From VBDM01 sp035651815 (GTDB lineage: Bacteria; Pseudomonadota; Gammaproteobacteria; Burkholderiales; SG8-39), in assembly GCA_035651815.1 (NCBI GenBank), contig DASRFB010000130.1, positions 1-64,000 of the forward strand: a stretch of 64,000 nucleotides of DNA. Direction: 5' to 3'. Shown here in pieces: positions 53,201 through 60,786 of this stretch. Position numbers and translations under genes: made by a program. Within the stretch, counting starts at the first letter, position 1, and each line of letters starts with the position of its first letter. The notes beneath the pieces were generated by a model. It ran no database searches. It was not told where the DNA came from and saw only the letters and a program-made list of their open reading frames with translations.

Positions 53201-55629
53201 CGTCCAGGGACGCCGTGCCGTCGGAAGAAGACGGCGTCGACGCTCCGGAAGACCTCGGAGACGTTGGCTCGGAGCTCGACGACCTGCAGCTCGAGCGCCG
53301 GCAGCGCCGTCTGGACGACGACCTCGACCCGCAGTTGCTGCCGATATTCCTGGAAGAGGCCAACGAGCTGGTGCCTTCGATCGGCGCGGCGATTCGCGAC
53401 TGGAAAACGACTCCCGGCAACCCTGCGCTCGGCAACTCCCTGCAGCGGCTGCTGCACACGCTGAAGGGCAGCGCCCGCATGGCGGGCGCCATGGCGATCG
53501 GGGAGCTCACGCACCACATGGAGGCGCGCGTCGAGTACGCGCTCTCGCTCGGGAGCCTGCCGGCGACGCTGTTCGACGAGCTCGAGACCTCTTACGACCG
53601 CATGGGATATTTGCACGAGCGCATCCAGAACCCGGATGCCGCCGTCGTGGAGCCCGAGGCACCCGCCGCGCCGGCGCCCCTCGCACCGGTCGTGGAGGAG
53701 CCGAAGCCCGCGCAGCCGGCCAGGCCCGCCGCTCCGGAGGCCGCGACGCCGCTCGAGGCGGTCGCGCCGCAGCGCGCCGCCGCCGAGCGCGAGGCGATCG
53801 CGCAGCGCGCGATGCTGCGCGTGCGCGCGGAGGTCGTCGACCGGCTGGTCAACGAGGCGGGCGAGGTGTCGATCGCCCGGAGCCGGATCGAGGGCGAAAT
53901 GCGCGCCCTGAAGATGGCGATGCAGGAATTGACCGACAACGTGGTCCGCCTGCGCGGCCAACTTCGCGAGATCGAGATCCAGGCGGAATCGCAGATGCAA
54001 TCGCGGATGGAGCTCGCCAAGGAGACGGCGCGCAACTTCGACCCGTTGGAATTCGACCGGTTCACCCGCTTCCAGGAGCTCACGCGCCTGATGGCGGAAT
54101 CGGTGAACGACGTCTCGACCGTGCACCAGAACCTCGTCAACACGGTCGACGAGACGGAGAAGGCGCTGCTCGCTCAGGCGCGGCTGAACCGCGACCTGCA
54201 GCAGGATCTGATGCGGGTACGCATGGTGCCCTTCTCGAGCGTGTCTGAACGGCTCTACCGCATCGTGCGCCAGAGCGCGAAGGAGGTCGGCAAGCGCGCC
54301 AACCTCGACATCGTGGGCACGCAGGTCGAGCTGGACCGCTCGGTGCTCGAGCGCATCACCGCGCCGTTCGAGCACCTGCTGCGCAACGCCATCACGCACG
54401 GCATCGAAACGCCGGAGAAGCGCCGCGCCGCCGGCAAGGCCGAAATCGGCGAGATCCGCCTGGAGCTCACGCAGGAGAGCAACGAGGTTCAGATCGTCTT
54501 CGCGGACGACGGGGCCGGCCTCGACATCCCACGCATCCGTGAGAAGGCCGTGCAGCTGGGCCTGCTGGGTGAGCGCATCACGCTCTCGGAGGCGGAGATT
54601 GCGGACTTCATCTTCCAGCCTGGCTTCTCGACCGCGACCGAGGTGACCCAGCTCGCCGGCCGGGGCGTCGGCATGGACGTGGTGCGCAACGAAATCGCTG
54701 CGCTCGGCGGCCGCATCGAGCTCAAGTTCCAGGCCGGCAAGGGCACGCAGTTCACGATCTTCCTGCCGCTGACCCTCGCGGTGACGCAGGCGGTCATCGT
54801 TCGCGCCGGGGGCCGCATCTGGGCGATCCCCGCCGTCATGGTCGAGCAGGTGCTGCAGCTGCGCGAGGAGCAGCTCGAGAAGGCCTACAAGAACACCCAG
54901 GCCGAATGGCAGGATCGCCGCTACCCGTTCCATTACCTGCCGCACCTGCTCGGATCAGCCGACGCGAGGGCGGAGACGACCCGATTCAGCCCGGTGCTGT
55001 TCCTGCGGAGCGGCTCCAACGCGATTTCTCTGCACGTCGACGAGATGCTCGGCAGCAACCAGGAAATCGTGGTGAAGGCGATCGGCCCGCAGCTGCAGCG
55101 GATCGCCGGGATCACCGGCGCCACCGTGCTCGGCACGGGCGAGATCGTGCTGATTCTGAACCCCGTGCAGCTCGCGCTGCGCGACGTGGTGGCGGTACAC
55201 GCGCCGGCGGTCGTGCACGAGGCGCCCAAGCCGCAGGCCGCGCCCACTCAGCCGACCATCATGGTGGTCGACGACTCGCTCACCGTGCGCAAGATCACGG
55301 GTCGCCTGCTCGAGCGCCAGGGCTTCCTCGTCGTGACGGCGCGCGACGGCGTCGAAGCGATGGAGAAGCTGCAGGAGACGCTGCCCGACGTCATGCTGGT
55401 CGACATCGAGATGCCGCGCATGGACGGCTTCGACCTGACGCGCAACGTCCGCGGCGACGCGCGCCTGAAGCGCATCCCGATCATCATGATCACGTCGCGC
55501 ACGGCGGACAAGCACCAGAATTACGCGCGGGAGATCGGCGTGAACACCTTCCTGGGCAAGCCGTACCAGGAAGAGCGGCTGCTCGCCGAGATCAACGGCT
55601 TCCTGAAGGACCGCCGGGCGGCCGCCTGA
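50203..55629 (+). CDS. chpA: Hybrid chemosensory kinase ChpA/PilL
   Basis: An 1808-residue CheA-type kinase of the twitching pathway. A first Hpt-like module contains H53 (QAHGALQIVG); three further Hpt domains carry H721 (FHTLKGSGRM), H899 (VHTLAGISGT) and H1085 (LHTLKGSARM), joined by Ala/Pro linkers. A dimerisation region is followed by the ATPase with HLLRNAITHG (about 1390) and GRGVGMDVVRNE (about 1485), a CheW-like domain (about 1525-1660) and a C-terminal receiver with phospho-acceptor D1734 (LVDIEMPRMDG). Residues 100-680 form a helical, PilL-N-like region without a clear Hpt histidine. No pilK or chpB follows. Confidence 0.95.
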   Translation: MTARAEFDVGPLSWVKGEIDLAIQRGLDSLRGFAGDRDVAQIKFSQAQLHQAHGALQIVGLDGITRVSEELEGLLADLEKDAGLRKAETFALAERAFQGILSYLDQLVAGAPNHPLRLFPLYKDLAKARAANREADPADLYFPDLSFRPPKREGASAPLRPGAVEQLLREQRAAYQRGFLKFLKGDAVGIEEMRSAVLAIESNQGQTTQRAFWWVAVGFFDALAQKGLPAEHDPKRVCNRIEQQIKRLVEGSSSVAERLMREVLYHVAGSRPVTDHVRLVQETYQLEHTLPPQDGVDIALAPEHAGLKPARDLLAQAKDAWNKFASGNPPSLIAFRDAAQGFKDAATKLDNDDLSNLARETAALAAWLTSSKDKMSEAIALEVATALLLLENALGNLGNLGAEFALQSQLVCTRLKDCVLGKLLRTAPDIPLLDEMSRRAQERLLMNQVVAEIQTNLRTIEQALDGFFRDPTKRDGLIALETPMRQVLGALAMLGEARAQETLSTAGGEIKRFAQPGYVPAQGDFERIAQILSGLGFYIEALAHGKADFDAAMEPIAPKKPVESMASSQPVVTIEAQLAGKKQEAAALYEEWKRKPEDETVKAELQKNLEALQKDAEFVADARLGTSAEQALKALDASSVLPQEPALAGAIEKIAPTAPAAHSPEAAKMLDASAEQIDAELLGVYLEESEEVLAAIRESLDMCQGQPGNKEALTTIRRGFHTLKGSGRMVGLTRLGEAAWAVEQTMNLWLHEERPVSPDLLKLIQAAHRYFQDNVARLKNGGASSDERELVVMAEKVRAGEMLSGAPAAAPSVAAPASTAPAVAAPVAPARAEPAPRAPAPTRAREPEQFIEIGGNRISATLFTIFSGEARTHLAAIREEHETLKQHGIVTDSLLRAVHTLAGISGTVQLDALSDLGFALERALQKIASSELSEDEQALVGETIDTVEAMALRAVELEAPAPAPELITRLTAIGALAPASSEAVAEAAADAAAETEMAAASRDAVPSEEDGVDAPEDLGDVGSELDDLQLERRQRRLDDDLDPQLLPIFLEEANELVPSIGAAIRDWKTTPGNPALGNSLQRLLHTLKGSARMAGAMAIGELTHHMEARVEYALSLGSLPATLFDELETSYDRMGYLHERIQNPDAAVVEPEAPAAPAPLAPVVEEPKPAQPARPAAPEAATPLEAVAPQRAAAEREAIAQRAMLRVRAEVVDRLVNEAGEVSIARSRIEGEMRALKMAMQELTDNVVRLRGQLREIEIQAESQMQSRMELAKETARNFDPLEFDRFTRFQELTRLMAESVNDVSTVHQNLVNTVDETEKALLAQARLNRDLQQDLMRVRMVPFSSVSERLYRIVRQSAKEVGKRANLDIVGTQVELDRSVLERITAPFEHLLRNAITHGIETPEKRRAAGKAEIGEIRLELTQESNEVQIVFADDGAGLDIPRIREKAVQLGLLGERITLSEAEIADFIFQPGFSTATEVTQLAGRGVGMDVVRNEIAALGGRIELKFQAGKGTQFTIFLPLTLAVTQAVIVRAGGRIWAIPAVMVEQVLQLREEQLEKAYKNTQAEWQDRRYPFHYLPHLLGSADARAETTRFSPVLFLRSGSNAISLHVDEMLGSNQEIVVKAIGPQLQRIAGITGATVLGTGEIVLILNPVQLALRDVVAVHAPAVVHEAPKPQAAPTQPTIMVVDDSLTVRKITGRLLERQGFLVVTARDGVEAMEKLQETLPDVMLVDIEMPRMDGFDLTRNVRGDARLKRIPIIMITSRTADKHQNYAREIGVNTFLGKPYQEERLLAEINGFLKDRRAAA

Positions 55630-55668
55630 GCCCTGCTCCGGGCAGTCCGAACGGCCCGTGGTGCGAAA

Positions 55669-55698
55669 TTGTGTCCGCACGCCCCGGCGGACTACAAT
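55669..55698 (+). promoter_or_regulatory. Candidate promoter of yqgE-ruvX-pyr operon
   Basis: TTGTGT (55669-55674) and TACAAT (55693-55698) are spaced by 18 bases between chpA and yqgE, 18 bases before the yqgE ATG. No long leader for PyrR-type attenuation fits here. Confidence 0.5.
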
Positions 55699-55715
55699 AA
55701 CGGAATCGTCGCCCC

Positions 55716-56276
55716 ATGCCCCAGGTCAACCTCACGAATCACTTCCTGATCGCCATGCCCAACATGGTCGATCCGTATTTCGCGAAGAGCCTGACCTACA
55801 TCTGCGAGCACAACGAGAACGGCGCGCTCGGGCTCGTCGTCAACCGTCCCATCGAGATGACGCTCGGAACGCTGTTCGAGCGGCTCAGCCTGCCGCTCGC
55901 GTCGGCGGAGCTGGGCGGCGAGCCCGTGTACTTCGGCGGCCCGGTGCAGACCGACCGCGGCTTCGTGCTGCATCAGCCGGTCGGCCAATGGCAATCGACG
56001 CTTTCGGTCCGCGACAGCGTCGGACTGACCACGTCCAAGGACGTCCTCGAAGCGCTCGGCCAGGGCAGCGGTCCCTCGAAGATCCTGGTCACGCTCGGAT
56101 ACTCCGGGTGGGCGGCCGGACAGCTCGAGAACGAGATCGGGCAGAACGCCTGGCTCACCGTCGAGGCGCAAAACGCCATCATGTTCGACATGCCGGCCGA
56201 CGAGCGCCTCCCCGCCGCGATGCAGCTGCTAGGCCTCGACTTCGCCAAGCTGTCCGAGGAGGCGGGGCACGCGTGA
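55716..56276 (+). CDS. yqgE: YqgE/AlgH family protein (UPF0301)
   Basis: A 186-residue DUF179 protein with the family pattern LTNHFLIAMP, YICEHNENGALGLVVNRP and YFGGPVQTDRGFVLH. The function is unsettled; the family is nearly always next to ruvX. Its stop overlaps the ruvX GTG (GTGA). Confidence 0.93.
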   Translation: MPQVNLTNHFLIAMPNMVDPYFAKSLTYICEHNENGALGLVVNRPIEMTLGTLFERLSLPLASAELGGEPVYFGGPVQTDRGFVLHQPVGQWQSTLSVRDSVGLTTSKDVLEALGQGSGPSKILVTLGYSGWAAGQLENEIGQNAWLTVEAQNAIMFDMPADERLPAAMQLLGLDFAKLSEEAGHA

Positions 56277-56719
56277 GCGCGGCGGTCGTGGCCCCGTCGA
56301 AGACCTCCGGCCACACCATTCTTGCTTTCGACTACGGCGAGAAGCACGTCGGCGTCGCCGTCGGCGACACGAGGGCGCGCATCGCGCATCCCCTGGCCAG
56401 GCTCGCCGCGTCGGGCGCGCTGGCCGAGATCGACGCGCTGGTGCGCGAATGGAACCCCGGCGAGCTGCTGATCGGCATGCCGTTCACCGCGGAGGGCGGC
56501 GAGCACCCGCTCTCGGGACGCGCGCGGCGCTTCGCACGGCAGCTCGCTTCCCGCTACCGCCTTCCGGTGGCCTTCGCCGACGAGCGCTTCAGCTCGACCG
56601 CGGCCGAGGAAACGCTGCGCGGCGCCGGCCGCGGAGGCCGCAAGGACAAGCATCTCGCGCACGCGCTCGCGGCGTCCACCATCCTGCAGGCCTATCTCGA
56701 TGAGTCTGCCCGACGCTGA
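56273..56719 (+). CDS. ruvX: Holliday junction resolvase-like protein RuvX (YqgF)
   Basis: A 148-residue RNase H-fold nuclease involved in rRNA 5'-end processing. TILAFDYGEKHVGVAVGD holds the first acidic residue, LLIGMP the second region, and FADERFSSTAAE and KDKHLAHALAA the rest. GTG at 56273 overlaps the yqgE stop. Its 3' end overlaps pyrR by 20 bases. Confidence 0.93.
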   Translation: MSAAVVAPSKTSGHTILAFDYGEKHVGVAVGDTRARIAHPLARLAASGALAEIDALVREWNPGELLIGMPFTAEGGEHPLSGRARRFARQLASRYRLPVAFADERFSSTAAEETLRGAGRGGRKDKHLAHALAASTILQAYLDESARR

Positions 56720-57206
56720 AGCGCTGTGCCAGGCGCTCGTGCGCCAGATGAAGGGCCACGTGGCCGAGGGCACCGGCATGGTCGGCATACGCACCGGAGG
56801 CGCCTGGCTCGCCGAGCGCCTGCACCGCGAGCTCGGCCTCTCGACGCCGCTCGGGGCGCTCGACATCTCCTTCTACCGGGACGATTTCAGCACCTCGGGG
56901 CTGCACCACCAGGTGCGGCCGTCGCAGATCCCGTTCGAGGTCGACGACCGGCACATCATCGTCGTCGACGACGTGCTCTACACGGGGCGCACCGTGCGCG
57001 CCGCGATGAACGAGCTGTTCGATTACGGCCGCCCCGGCAAGATCGAGCTGGCGGTGCTCATCGACCGCGGCGAGCGCCAGCTGCCGATCGCCGCGCAATA
57101 CGTCGGTACGGCGCTCGCGGTGCCGCGCGGAAAGCTGCTGCGGCTGGTGCGCGACGGTTCCGGCGCCTTCTCGCTCGTCCTCTCCGATGCGAAACCCGCA
57201 GCTTAA
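56700..57206 (+). CDS. pyrR: Bifunctional pyr operon regulator/uracil phosphoribosyltransferase PyrR
   Basis: A 168-residue phosphoribosyltransferase. The PRPP loop is VVDDVLYTGRTVRAAM and an upstream GIRTGGAWLAERL helps bind uracil. In Bacillus PyrR is an RNA-binding attenuator; in proteobacteria its regulatory role is less clear and no antiterminator is visible upstream. It overlaps ruvX and pyrB (20 bases each), so translation is coupled. Confidence 0.93.
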   Translation: MSLPDAEALCQALVRQMKGHVAEGTGMVGIRTGGAWLAERLHRELGLSTPLGALDISFYRDDFSTSGLHHQVRPSQIPFEVDDRHIIVVDDVLYTGRTVRAAMNELFDYGRPGKIELAVLIDRGERQLPIAAQYVGTALAVPRGKLLRLVRDGSGAFSLVLSDAKPAA

Positions 57207-58134
57207 CGAGCGCGGCGAGCTCACTCACCTGCTCACCATCGAGGGGCTGCCGCGCGAGATCGTCACGCACATCCTCGATACTGCGGCCTCCTTCGTCGGC
57301 GTCACCGAGCGCGAGGTGAAGAAGGTACCCCTGCTGCGCGGAAAATCCGTGTTCAACCTGTTCTTCGAGCCCTCGACGCGCACGCGCACGACGTTCGAGA
57401 TCGCGGCCAAGCGGCTCTCGGCCGACGTCATCAACCTCGCGATCGCTTCCTCGTCGCAGACCAAGGGCGAGACGCTGCTCGACACGGTGGACAACCTGTC
57501 GGCGATGCACGCCGATATGTTCGTGGTCCGGCATGCGTCGAGCGGCGCGGCGCACCTCATCGCGCGCCACGTGGCCTCGCACGTGCACGTCATCAACGCC
57601 GGAGACGGACGCCACGCGCACCCCACGCAGGGGCTGCTCGACATCTACACCATCCGGCACTACAAGAAGGACTTCGCGCGCCTTTCGGTCGCGATCGTGG
57701 GCGACGTGCTGCACTCGCGCGTCGCGCGCTCGCTCATCCACGCGCTGACGACGCTCGGCACGCCGGACGTGCGCGTGGTCGGCCCGAAGACGCTCGTCCC
57801 GGCCGGCGTGCAGCAGCTCGGCGTGCGCGTGTTCCACGACATGCGCGAAGGCCTGCGCGATTGCGACGTCATCATGATGCTGCGGCTGCAAAACGAGCGC
57901 ATGAAGGGTCCGCTGCTGCCCTCGGCGCAGGAGTTCTTCAAGTCCTACGGGCTCACGCCGCAGAAGCTCGCGCTCGCGAAGCCCGACGCCATCGTCATGC
58001 ACCCGGGCCCGATGAACCGCGGCGTCGAGATCGACTCCGCGGTCGCCGACGGCCCCCACTCGGTCATCCTGCCGCAGGTGACCTTCGGCATCGCCGTGCG
58101 CATGGCGGTGATGAGCATCGTGGCCGGAAACTGA
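57187..58134 (+). CDS. pyrB: Aspartate carbamoyltransferase, catalytic subunit
   Basis: Makes N-carbamoyl-aspartate from carbamoyl phosphate and aspartate, step two of pyrimidine synthesis. The 315-residue protein carries FFEPSTRTRTTFEIAAKRL, SSQTKGET and HAHPTQGLLDIY. In bacteria with pyrC' the enzyme is a dodecamer with the inactive dihydroorotase. It overlaps pyrR and is followed after 8 bases by a cupin gene. Confidence 0.97.
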   Translation: MRNPQLNERGELTHLLTIEGLPREIVTHILDTAASFVGVTEREVKKVPLLRGKSVFNLFFEPSTRTRTTFEIAAKRLSADVINLAIASSSQTKGETLLDTVDNLSAMHADMFVVRHASSGAAHLIARHVASHVHVINAGDGRHAHPTQGLLDIYTIRHYKKDFARLSVAIVGDVLHSRVARSLIHALTTLGTPDVRVVGPKTLVPAGVQQLGVRVFHDMREGLRDCDVIMMLRLQNERMKGPLLPSAQEFFKSYGLTPQKLALAKPDAIVMHPGPMNRGVEIDSAVADGPHSVILPQVTFGIAVRMAVMSIVAGN

Positions 58135-58142
58135 GGCGATCC

Positions 58143-58625
58143 ATGACGACGCCGAAGCCGCCCGCGCTGGATCCCGCCGACGTAGCCTCGAGCAACGCCA
58201 CCGGCTATCCCGAGCCCTATCGCAGCCGCGTCGCCGGCCGGCACAAGAAGCGCCTCGGAGACGCCGCCGGCCTCAAGAACTTCGGCGTCAACCTGACCAC
58301 GCTCGGGCCCGGCGCCGAATCGTCGATGCGCCACTGGCACGAGAAGCAGGACGAGTTCGTCTTCGTCCTCGAAGGCGAGGTGACGCTGGTGACGAACGCG
58401 GGGCGCCAGAGGCTCAAGCCCGGGATGTGCGCCGGCTTTCCCGCCGGCCGGCCGGACGGGCACCAGCTCGTGAACGAGACCGACAAGCCGGCCGTGTACC
58501 TCGAGATCGGCGATCGCACGCCCGGCGACAGCGCCATCTACGCCGACCCCGATGTCGACCTGACCGTGCGCCTGGTCGACGGCCGGTGGGTCTATTCGCA
58601 CAAGGATGGGCGTCCCTACCGATGA
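58143..58625 (+). CDS. Cupin domain protein inserted between pyrB and pyrC'
   Basis: A 160-residue single cupin barrel. The metal-binding motif is in SMRHWHEKQDEFVFVLEGE (two His and a Glu) and the second in DGHQLVNETD. The family binds metals and small molecules; no substrate is evident. It sits between pyrB and the dihydroorotase-like gene, with the next ATG overlapping its stop (ATGA), so it is translated together with the pyrimidine genes, an uncommon arrangement. Confidence 0.88.
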   Translation: MTTPKPPALDPADVASSNATGYPEPYRSRVAGRHKKRLGDAAGLKNFGVNLTTLGPGAESSMRHWHEKQDEFVFVLEGEVTLVTNAGRQRLKPGMCAGFPAGRPDGHQLVNETDKPAVYLEIGDRTPGDSAIYADPDVDLTVRLVDGRWVYSHKDGRPYR

Positions 58626-59914
58626 ACATCCACATCAAGAACGGACGCCTGGTCGACCCCGCGGGCCGGGTCGACTCGAAGCAGGACCTCTATATCGCCG
58701 GCGGAAAGATCGCGGGTCCGGGCCGCGCGCCCTCCGGGTTCCGCGCCGAGCGCGTGATCGACGCGTCGGGGCTCGTCGTCTGTCCGGGGCTGGTGGATCT
58801 CTCCGCGCGCCTGCGCGAGCCCGGCTTCGAATACAAGGCGACGCTCGAGTCCGAGATGCAGGCGGCGGTCGCGGGCGGCGTGACCAGCCTCTCGTGCCCG
58901 CCCGACACCGACCCGCCGCTCGACGAGCCCGGGCTGGTGGAGATGCTCAAGCACCGGGCGAAGAGCCTCAATCTCGTCCATGTCTATCCCCTCGGCGCGC
59001 TGACCTGGAAGCTCGAGGGCCAGCGGCTCACCGAGATGGCGGTGCTGCGCGACGCGGGCTGCGTCGCCTTCTCGCACGCCGACACGCCGCTTCCCGACAC
59101 GCAGGTCCTGTGGCGCGCGATGCAGTACGCGTCCACTTTCGGGTTCGCCGTCTGGCTGCGTCCGCAGGACGGCTTCCTCGCGCGCGACGGCGTCGCCCAC
59201 GACGGCGACGTGGCGACGCGGCTCGGGCTGCCCGGGATCCCGGTGTTCGCCGAGACCATCGCGCTCGGAACGATCCTCACCCTGGTGCGGGCGACGGGCA
59301 CGCGCGTGCACCTGTGCCGGATCTCGAGCGCCGACGGCGTCGCGCTGGTGCGCGCCGCGAAGAAGGAGGGCCTGCCCGTGACCTGCGACGTCGCGGTGCA
59401 CCACGTGCACTTGTCCGAGATGGACCTCGGCTACTTCGACTCGCACTGCCACGTGATCCCCCCGTTCCGCTCGCAGCGCGACCGCGACGCGCTGCGCGCC
59501 GGGCTCGCCGACGGCACGGTCGACGCCATCTGCTCGGACCACGCGCCGGTCGACGAGGACGCGAAGCAGCTCCCGTTCGGGGAGTCGGAGGCGGGCGCGA
59601 CCGGCCTCGAGCTGCTGCTGCCGCTCACGCTGAAGTGGGCGGCCGAGGCGCGTCTCGATCTGGTCGATGCGCTCGCCGCGATCACGGCGCGCCCGGCCGC
59701 GATTCTCGGCATCGCCGCCGGGAGCCTCGCCGCGGGCGCCGACGCGGACGTCTGCATCTTCGATCCCGAGGAGCACGCGCGGATCACGGCCGAAGGCCTG
59801 CACAGCCAGGGAAAGAACACGCCTTTCATCGGCTACGAGCTGCCCGGCCGCGTGCGCTACACGCTGGTCGGCGGGCAGATCGTGTTCGAGGGCGGCGCGG
59901 GGCCCCCGGGCTAG
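58622..59914 (+). CDS. pyrX: Dihydroorotase-like noncatalytic ATCase subunit (PyrC')
   Basis: A 430-residue amidohydrolase-fold protein similar to dihydroorotase. The first metal motif, HxH in active enzymes, reads DLSARLREPG, so both histidines are missing; the lysine position is altered too (FSHAD). HHVHLSEMD and SDHAPVDEDAKQ later in the barrel survive. This matches the inactive PyrC' that stabilises PyrB dodecamers in Pseudomonas. A separate active PyrC must be encoded elsewhere. It is translationally coupled to the cupin gene. Confidence 0.87.
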   Translation: MNIHIKNGRLVDPAGRVDSKQDLYIAGGKIAGPGRAPSGFRAERVIDASGLVVCPGLVDLSARLREPGFEYKATLESEMQAAVAGGVTSLSCPPDTDPPLDEPGLVEMLKHRAKSLNLVHVYPLGALTWKLEGQRLTEMAVLRDAGCVAFSHADTPLPDTQVLWRAMQYASTFGFAVWLRPQDGFLARDGVAHDGDVATRLGLPGIPVFAETIALGTILTLVRATGTRVHLCRISSADGVALVRAAKKEGLPVTCDVAVHHVHLSEMDLGYFDSHCHVIPPFRSQRDRDALRAGLADGTVDAICSDHAPVDEDAKQLPFGESEAGATGLELLLPLTLKWAAEARLDLVDALAAITARPAAILGIAAGSLAAGADADVCIFDPEEHARITAEGLHSQGKNTPFIGYELPGRVRYTLVGGQIVFEGGAGPPG

Positions 59915-60201
59915 GGTCTCTGCGCGAGGAGCGCCGGGTTTGCGCCGGGCGCGGCGACGTGAACGGTCTTGCGCCGCGACGTTGCGCCTTTCACGACGCG
60001 GACGCAGCGCCTCGGGACTCCGAGCGCGCCCGCGACGAGCTCCTCGAGCGCCGCGTTCGCCCGGCCGTCGACCGGCGGCGCGGCGATCCGCACTTTCAGG
60101 TCCTCGCCGTGCAGGCCGGCGAGCTGCGTCGCCTTCGCACCCGGCTGGACGTGGACCGAGAGCAGCCATCCATCGGCGACCCGCTTGGCCCACGGTCCCA
60201 T
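59911..60201 (-). CDS. DUF167 family protein (YggU-like)
   Basis: A 96-residue small alpha/beta protein with LSVHVQPGAKATQLAG, VRIAAPPVDGRANAAL and SRRKTVHV, typical of DUF167. The function is unknown. It ends in a 4-base overlap with pyrC' and is the last gene of the minus run yggS-proC-yggT-DUF167. Confidence 0.9.
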   Translation of the reverse strand: MGPWAKRVADGWLLSVHVQPGAKATQLAGLHGEDLKVRIAAPPVDGRANAALEELVAGALGVPRRCVRVVKGATSRRKTVHVAAPGANPALLAQRP

Positions 60202-60209
60202 GCTCGCGC

Positions 60210-60782
60210 CTACAGCGGCCGCATCGCCATTCCGGTGAGGCCGGCGAGCACGATCAGCATGATCTGCGCGAGCAGCAGCACGAACAGGGGCGAGAGGTCG
60301 ATCCCGCCGATCGGCGGCACGAAACGCCGGAACATCCCGTAGAAAGGCCGCGTCAGGGCGTCGAAGATGCCGGCCATTGGGGCGTGCGGATTGACCCAGC
60401 TGATGATCACCTGCACGATCACGACCCCGATCAGCAGATAGAGCGACAGGCGGATCAGCTCGAGAAACGCCATGCCGAAGAGGACGACGGTGGCGGCGCC
60501 GGGCGAGGCGCCGAGAGACCCGCCGTGCAGCCAGAGCAGAACCAGCAGCGTCAGCGCCTCGGCGAGCCAGGCGATCAGGACCGTCGCGAGATCGATCCCG
60601 AGCAGGCCGGGGATGACCCGACGCACCGGGAGCACGATCCAGTTCGACAGCGCCGTGACGAACTGTCCGACGGGATTGCGGAAGGGCGCCCGCAGAACCT
60701 GCATCCAGAACCGCAGCAGGACGACGAACACGAACAGGCCGAACAGCGCCTGGACGAGGAGGCTCGCGATCTCGCTGAGCAT
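60210..60782 (-). CDS. yggT: YggT family membrane protein
   Basis: A 190-residue protein with two YGGT repeats, each of two hydrophobic helices (around 8-28, 62-85, 100-125 and 163-185) and NPVGQFVTALSNWIVLPVRR and NPHAPMAGIFDALTRPFYGM between them. The family has been linked to osmotic tolerance and septum formation, but the role is unsettled. It follows proC by 4 bases. Confidence 0.92.
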   Translation of the reverse strand: MLSEIASLLVQALFGLFVFVVLLRFWMQVLRAPFRNPVGQFVTALSNWIVLPVRRVIPGLLGIDLATVLIAWLAEALTLLVLLWLHGGSLGASPGAATVVLFGMAFLELIRLSLYLLIGVVIVQVIISWVNPHAPMAGIFDALTRPFYGMFRRFVPPIGGIDLSPLFVLLLAQIMLIVLAGLTGMAMRPL

Positions 60783-60786
60783 GGCG

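Noticed and set aside
47938..54945. A very long open frame on the minus strand opposite pilJ and chpA
   Set aside because: It is rich in Arg, Leu, Asp and Gly with no recognisable domain and mirrors the codon pattern of the plus-strand genes. High-GC genes produce such antisense frames.
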